NCBI GenBank assembly: GCA_022749755.1
Contig: CM040443.1
Span: forward strand, 3,449,191-3,513,190
Reading direction: 5' to 3'
Length of the DNA stretch: 64,000 bases
DNA from: Azadirachta indica
Taxonomy: Eukaryota > Streptophyta > Magnoliopsida > Sapindales > Meliaceae
In this document: positions 58,734-64,000 of the stretch, one piece after another
Numbering within the stretch: the first letter of the stretch is position 1
How the letters are laid out: every line of letters starts with the position of its first letter
Notes under the pieces: model-generated
Told to the model about the DNA's origin: nothing
Databases searched by the model: none
What the model saw: only the letters and a program-made list of their open reading frames with translations
Translations under genes and position numbers: made by a program

Positions 58734-59990
58734 CCCTAGCCCTACTTACCGTTGTTGATTGAACAATTTTTCAAACTGTTTAATGAGGAATTTTTTTTTT
58801 AAATTTCTTTAGTTTTTTTTTATCAGATTTTATTAGGGACCTGAATGTAGTCAATACGTAGAAATTTTAAGAATATATAAATATTTGTTTATTAAATTCT
58901 TTTACGGTTGTTTTAAAGTTTTTTTAATAAACTTTTTATTTATAAAACTTTTTATCAAAAATTTATTAATGATTTAATTATTATAGATAATTTTTAAAAG
59001 AATTTTTCTAATTATTTAAATAGATAAATTTTTAATGTTTTAAATTAAAAAAATAACTTTAAGTAAGGATATTTTATGTAATTTTTTAATTTTAAAAAAA
59101 AAAAATTTTGTTGTCAAAAGTTTAAATTTTAAATTTCTGCTTATAGAAAAAATAAACGATTTTTTTTATTAAGAAACACTATTTTTCAGTGCTAACCAAA
59201 TGACATCGAAACATTTAAAAAGGATTTTTATAATTAGATAAGTCATTTTACCTAATGAAAAATTTAACTCCTTTTATTTAATGACAAAGTTAAACCAAGT
59301 GGGTATTTAGCTGTGTCTATAAATGATTCACATTTTTTTTTAGCTTTTATCTCTATTAATTTGTATCACAATTATTAAATAAATATAAATTTTTATATAC
59401 AAAAATTATTGATAAAAATTAATATTATAATATAGAAAATTAACACATACTTTTTTTGAGGTTTTGGATTTTAACACATAGAAAAAAATTATAAAAAAAA
59501 AAAACACTTACTCCTTTTAACAGCGTTCACCCCATCCAATTTCAATGAAAATACTTAATTACCCTTTCATATTTATATTTTTAATAAAGATTTGTAAATT
59601 TTTTTGGTTGTATGTTTGATTGCTTATTAGCTTATATGGGCCTACACAATTTCAAATCGAAGCAATGCTTTTGACACAATTTTAATTTTGGAGCGAAAGA
59701 TGATGATTTTGAAGTTACAATGGTCTATGAAATTGGGATAAAATTGATGGTTGGGCATGAGAGAGAAACTACTATAACTATTGCTAACCAACAGCTATAT
59801 TCAGCTGAACACACGTCATTACATCTTAAATGTATTGACATCTTAGCCAATTCTTTGCAAGCACATTATCACTGCCTTACTCAATACACTTAGGTTTCAG
59901 CCAATTTCTTTGTAGCAACATTATTTATGCCGTCCACAAGTTCAAATTCACGAAAAGGCTGAAGTAACAGAAAAACAAAGCAATAAAGAA
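58734..59990. other. 3' flank and AT-rich repeats
   Basis: The probable 3' UTR is followed at about 58870-59220 by the inverted relative of the MITE-like repeat at 57000-57400. From 59520 to 59990 the sequence is less AT-biased but has no ORF. It may be part of a degraded element that carries the GRF ORF. Confidence 0.5.
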
Positions 59991-60007
59991 AGGAAGTAAA
60001 TGGCAAT

Positions 60008-60380
60008 ATGATAAAATTTCATAACAAATATTACATGTGCAACAAGAGAGCTATGGTTAGAATCTTTGAATTTTTAGATAACCCAAATAAGCTCTACTAC
60101 TGTTGCAGGTATGACCAAGGCAGGTTTTTCAGATTTTGGTGTCTAATAGATGATGATTTTGAATGCGGCTCTTGGTTAGAAGAATTTAACTTATAAGAAT
60201 TGTTGGATAGGTTGGAGTAGATCCAACAGCAAATGCATAAGATGATATGCTTGTTCAAAGGCAAATTATGCAGAAATACAGATGGATTGCAATCTAAGTT
60301 ATATTAGTTTCTAAATATAGTGATATGTATGCTAGCTATGTATATTATGCTTTCGAAGTGCATGTAGTAGACAATAACAG
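60008..60380 (+). pseudogene. GRF-type zinc-finger protein, truncated or broken copy
   Basis: The first ORF (62 codons, 60008-60196) reads MIKFHNKYYMCNKRAMVRI followed by DNPNKLYYCCRYDQGRFFRF and then WCLIDDDF. It includes the Asn-Pro, paired Cys and the G-R-F-F core of GRF-type zinc fingers. After a stop, the same frame gives a helical piece (LLDRLE, IQQQMHKMICLFKGK) and then a hydrophobic stretch (FLNIVICMLAMYIML), so the usual order GRF finger, coiled coil, membrane anchor is still visible. It is clearly related at DNA level to 17735-18180 inside the MULE. No transposon ends were found around it. It is probably a pseudogene; a functional 62-aa protein is less likely. Confidence 0.7.
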
Positions 60381-60865
60381 TGCATTGAAATTTAAGTTTG
60401 GCAATACAAAATTCATAAATACTAGTAGGTCTATTAACTAGACATGCAAACTAGTAATGCAACTAAATGATTATTACATTTGACTTGCATTGCATACCAG
60501 TGCCATCAATGATACTTTATTCATATAGTTTGAATTCAATGTGTTGCTAACCATAACAGTACGTGAAACATTCTTCCTAATTGTATCAATTAAACCATTA
60601 GAGCTGACATCATCATAACACTGATTCAAAGCAAGGAAATTTCATTTACGTGGAACCAGCATATACAACACACATATGAAACAAGGCAAACATCAACAAA
60701 AAACCTGAACCAGGCCACATTCTTATTAATAATAGGGAATACAATATTGTTCCAAACATTAACTAACAGTTTATGCATTAAATACGTGGTAAATGTTACG
60801 CTTTTTTCATATACAATATATATAAGCACTAACTAATACAAAAATAACTTAAACTAATTAATCTA

Positions 60866-61176
60866 ATCAATGCCTACAAGACCATATTGAAGGCAATAGT
60901 CTCCAAATATCTTCCAAGGTAAATGATGCAGCATCTGTCTCCACAAAAGTAGCAGATGAAGTATCATCTTGCTGGATATCAACACAAAAAGTTCTTTGTT
61001 TACTTTTTTTCAAAAAGCCAAATATTGAAGGTATCAAGAATCCGGTATCAATAATGTTGATTTTTTTAATAGTGCTACAACACTTTCGGGTGTTTGAAAG
61101 TTTGAATGTTTGAAGGTAAAGAAAGCGAAAGTGAAAGTGAAAAAGATGATTTTGATAATTTTGGTGTTGAGGTCAT
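60866..61176 (-). pseudogene. Unidentified decayed coding fragment
   Basis: On the minus strand, an ATG at 61176 opens MTSTPKLSKSSFSLSLSLPS, a Ser-rich start that could be a targeting peptide, and stops after 31 codons. An overlapping frame without ATG is open from upstream of 61115 to about 60866. It reads FGFLKKSKQRTFCVDIQQDD, then TSSATFVETDAASFTLEDIW and RLLPSIW before a stop. The protein-like composition across the frame change suggests a frameshifted gene fragment. I do not recognise the family. Confidence 0.4.
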
Positions 61177-62857
61177 TTTTTCCAAATTTTTTTTAATTGG
61201 TTAATTTTAAATAAATTTTTATTACGTGATCAAAATTGAATTGTATTGTAAAAGATGGTCATTTTTCAAAATTTTCTTACTATTTAAATTGCTTACAATG
61301 ATGTTTTTCGTGAACAAAATATACTAAAACTATCGTCTTCTTTATCAGCATCACACTTATAGCTCTATAAAAATTCATTTTGTTTTATCCATCAACAAAC
61401 ATTCCATTTAAAGTCATTTTTCTAATCGATTTTCTGATTTAAAAGTTGTATGTTTTTTTAATTGAATTCTAAATATAATTATTCAGATATCAAAGAGTCA
61501 TTTGTTTTTTACCTTATATTTGAATTTGTTAAAAACATCTGAATATAATTAAGTTAAAAATTTTAAATTAAATCTGAATGAGCATATGTTTAAATAATTT
61601 AATATTTTTATTTTTAAAATATCTCTATTTTATTAATTTATTTTCTAACAAAATTAAAATCTTATTTAACCATTTTTACGTTTGTTATCTCTAATATAGG
61701 TCCCTTCTACTTATCTTTTCAATTCTACTTATTTTATACTTTAATTATTATAATAAATTTAATTTATATAATTATTAACTATATTATAACATGACTTATT
61801 ATTTTATTTAATTTTTATTGATTTTTATACCGTTGATTAAAAATTATTTAAAAAAAACATATATCAAACGAATAAATAATATATATACTAATATAATTTA
61901 ATACTTTTTTTTATCTATTATTGTGCTAATATAATTAAAATATTATAAATATAAGTATATTATTTAAAAAGATATATATGTCAAAATATCAATTTTCAGA
62001 CTTGTTATTTTGTCAAAACAAATAAGTAAATACTTATTTTCAGATGTTTTAAAATAAGAAACAAATATATCAATCAGATTCAGTTTCAATTAAATTCATA
62101 GTTTAGTCATGTTTAGAGTTTAAATAAAAAAAATGAAACACTACCTTAGTGCCAAAATGAAGATTACTTCTCCCATCTCACCTTGAAATTGAAATAAAAA
62201 GGTCTTAAATTATTTTGGTTTTATTTTCTTTAGCACATATAAAGCAATAAAAAGGAGTCACGTAATGACCGCCACTATTTTAGCTACTTCTAGCCTCACT
62301 GCCTTCATTCCCTTTTTCTCGAAAATAGATATATCCTCATGATTGAAAATTTTGAAGACCAATTATGTTAAAAACAATTTATTCTAAGCCAGTCACCAGT
62401 GGCGATGGCCAACAATGGTGGCACTTGTCGCCAATCGATCTCTTCTTTTTTAATCCCTCTTCTATTCCGCAGAGACTCGTGATATCAAAGTCAGAATTTT
62501 GGACTTTTTTTCTAGTAAGGAGAAAATATACTATGTGTACATCTAACAAGGGAAAATTGTCATTTTCTAGAAAAATAATGTATCTATTGATATAGTTTAC
62601 TTGAAATTATTTTATTAATGAATTATTGTGTGAACATAATTAACTTTTTTATAAAATATAAATCATATAATACTTAAAAAAGATATATTTATCAAAATAT
62701 TAGTTTTGAATTTTTTATTTTTATAAATGTAAACAATTTAGTATTTATATTAGAAAAAATAAATATATAATTTAAATTCAAATTCAGTCAAATTTAAAAT
62801 TCAATCATGTTTAGACTTCGGTCTAAAAAAACAAATGCAGCCTAATCTATAAGAACA
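61177..62857. other. AT-rich intergenic region
   Basis: No gene is seen. A less AT-biased patch at about 62370-62460 (CAGTCACCAGTGGCGATGGC) lies in a 76-codon ORF with no recognisable domain. Confidence 0.5.
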
Positions 62858-63920
62858 TTTAATTAAAATTTATAAGGCTTCACAGTATGTTCTTACCAAA
62901 TACTATTTCAATATATCATAAATATATCATAAATAAAAACAATTGATCCATCAATAATCCAATAAGTAATAAATATTGATCCATCAATAATTCAAACTAA
63001 AAAATGAAATTAGGAAGCAAGAAAAGGGAAGCTGAAGGGAAGTAATCTAGTTGAGTGTTTATGTATGCTTTATATTTTTATATATTATAAAATATATAAT
63101 AAACTAAGTTTTTATTTAAAATATTATTATATTACTTTTGGCTTATTGAATTGGATTTTGGTGTAAAATATTATTATAAACTAAGTGTTTATGTAAGGTA
63201 GTTTGGCAGATTTGACCAAATTTACATCTGATCCATCACTTGGGAAATCGAAATTTTTTTCAATCCAACTCATCCACCTGTGATAGAATCCGGGTCTATT
63301 AAAAAAAATTTCAAATCCGATCCAAATAAGCCAAAAAATATATAATTTTAATATTGATTATATTTTATTAACGAAGATAATGAAAAAAATAGTATGTGAT
63401 TTATTTAAACTTTCAAACAAATATACTCATTTGAATAAATCACAAAAATTAAATATATAAATAATTACAATGAGTACTTTTAATAAAAATAAATTACATT
63501 TTTTAAAGTTACATTAAAAATTTAAAAGGTGACAAAAATAGTTAAAGTAAGTTTACAAGAATATCTAATTAAAACTTATAAAGCTTCACATAATATTGTT
63601 ATAAAATCTTATTTTAACAAGAAAAAGAATAAGTACATCGTAGATAAAAAATATTGATCATAAAAAAACCTAACCAAAAGATAAAGTTGAAGAGAAGAAG
63701 TAGGTTGAAGGAAAAATATTAGTTGAGTATGTATATAGACTTTATATTTTTATATATTATAGATATAATTTTTTGAACAATAAACTAATTTTTTATTTAA
63801 AATATTTTATACTAGTTTATAAGAATTGGATTGTATTTTGGCCGATTAATAATACAAATCTATAATCTAATCCATCTTAAATAAATTTCAAGTTTTTCAA
63901 TTCAATCTAATCCATTGATC
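62858..63920. repeat. Degenerate tandem duplication, about 690-bp spacing
   Basis: AAGAACATTTAATTAAAATT TATAAGGCTTCACA at about 62849 recurs as AAGAATATCTAATTAAAACT TATAAAGCTTCACA near 63558. The following blocks recur in order: GGAAGCTGAAGGGAAG/GTTGAAGAGAAGAAG, TAGTTGAGTGTTTATGTATG/TAGTTGAGTATGTATATAGA, CTTTATATTTTTATATATTATA and an ATTGGATT block. No coding potential is seen. Confidence 0.75.
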
Positions 63921-64000
63921 CATTAAATTCACTAAAAAAGATATTTTGTATATTAAGCATATTGGTCCGATTGGTTGAATTATGAATACTCTTAATAATA

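Noticed and set aside
62365..62595. 76-codon plus-strand ORF
   Set aside because: It has no family resemblance and no supporting promoter. It lies in an AT-rich intergenic stretch.
1..64000. tRNA, rRNA, CRISPR, operon or prokaryotic defence-type systems
   Set aside because: I looked for clover-leaf arms, regular spacer arrays and compact gene strings and saw none. The repeats present are explained by plant transposons or local tandem duplications.

Overview
This is nuclear DNA of a flowering plant, probably a eudicot. It is strongly AT-rich, its genes have GT-AG introns, and most of its length is decayed plant transposable elements of the copia, gypsy, Mutator-like (MULE) and MITE types. I see no bacterial, viral or CRISPR-type system. 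Four protein-coding genes are well supported.

Left end (1-6.4 kb): an intact four-exon aldo-keto reductase gene on the minus strand (320 aa, catalytic Asp-Tyr-Lys-His tetrad present). A roughly 1.07-kb direct tandem duplication abuts it, and its breakpoint lies inside the last codons of the gene.

6.4-35.6 kb is an island of mobile-element relics. It holds a MITE-like element (7478-8365), a MULE transposase relic split by a long foldback element (9.9-11.4 kb), and a three-level nest. In the nest, an old minus-strand Ty1/copia element (16307-29605) was interrupted by an 8.1-kb Mutator-like element (17049-25183) with about 115-bp TIRs and a perfect 10-bp target-site duplication. That MULE was itself interrupted by a 1.67-kb TIR element (19898-21568). 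The MULE also carries a convergent GRF-type zinc-finger ORF, and a relative of this ORF lies at 60.0 kb.

35.8-40.3 kb and 53.3-56.7 kb hold two tandem TM9SF/EMP70 (transmembrane 9 superfamily) genes. Both have seven exons of identical lengths and encode 593-aa proteins. A gypsy-type LTR element with an exact 5-bp target-site duplication (41881-47367) sits between them. It keeps gag and protease remnants but has lost the rest of pol.

Right end (57-64 kb): an intronless 255-aa gene of unknown function with a clear TATA box and a duplicated promoter segment, flanked by inverted copies of an AT-rich MITE-like repeat. Beyond it are a GRF zinc-finger pseudogene, an unidentified decayed coding fragment and a tandemly duplicated AT-rich tract.

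The genes do not form an evident pathway. The reductase is metabolic, the TM9SF pair acts in the endomembrane system, and the 255-aa protein is uncharacterised. All coordinates and alignments were made by eye. Exon boundaries of the AKR and TM9SF genes were checked by reading-frame arithmetic. Edges of degenerate repeats are approximate.
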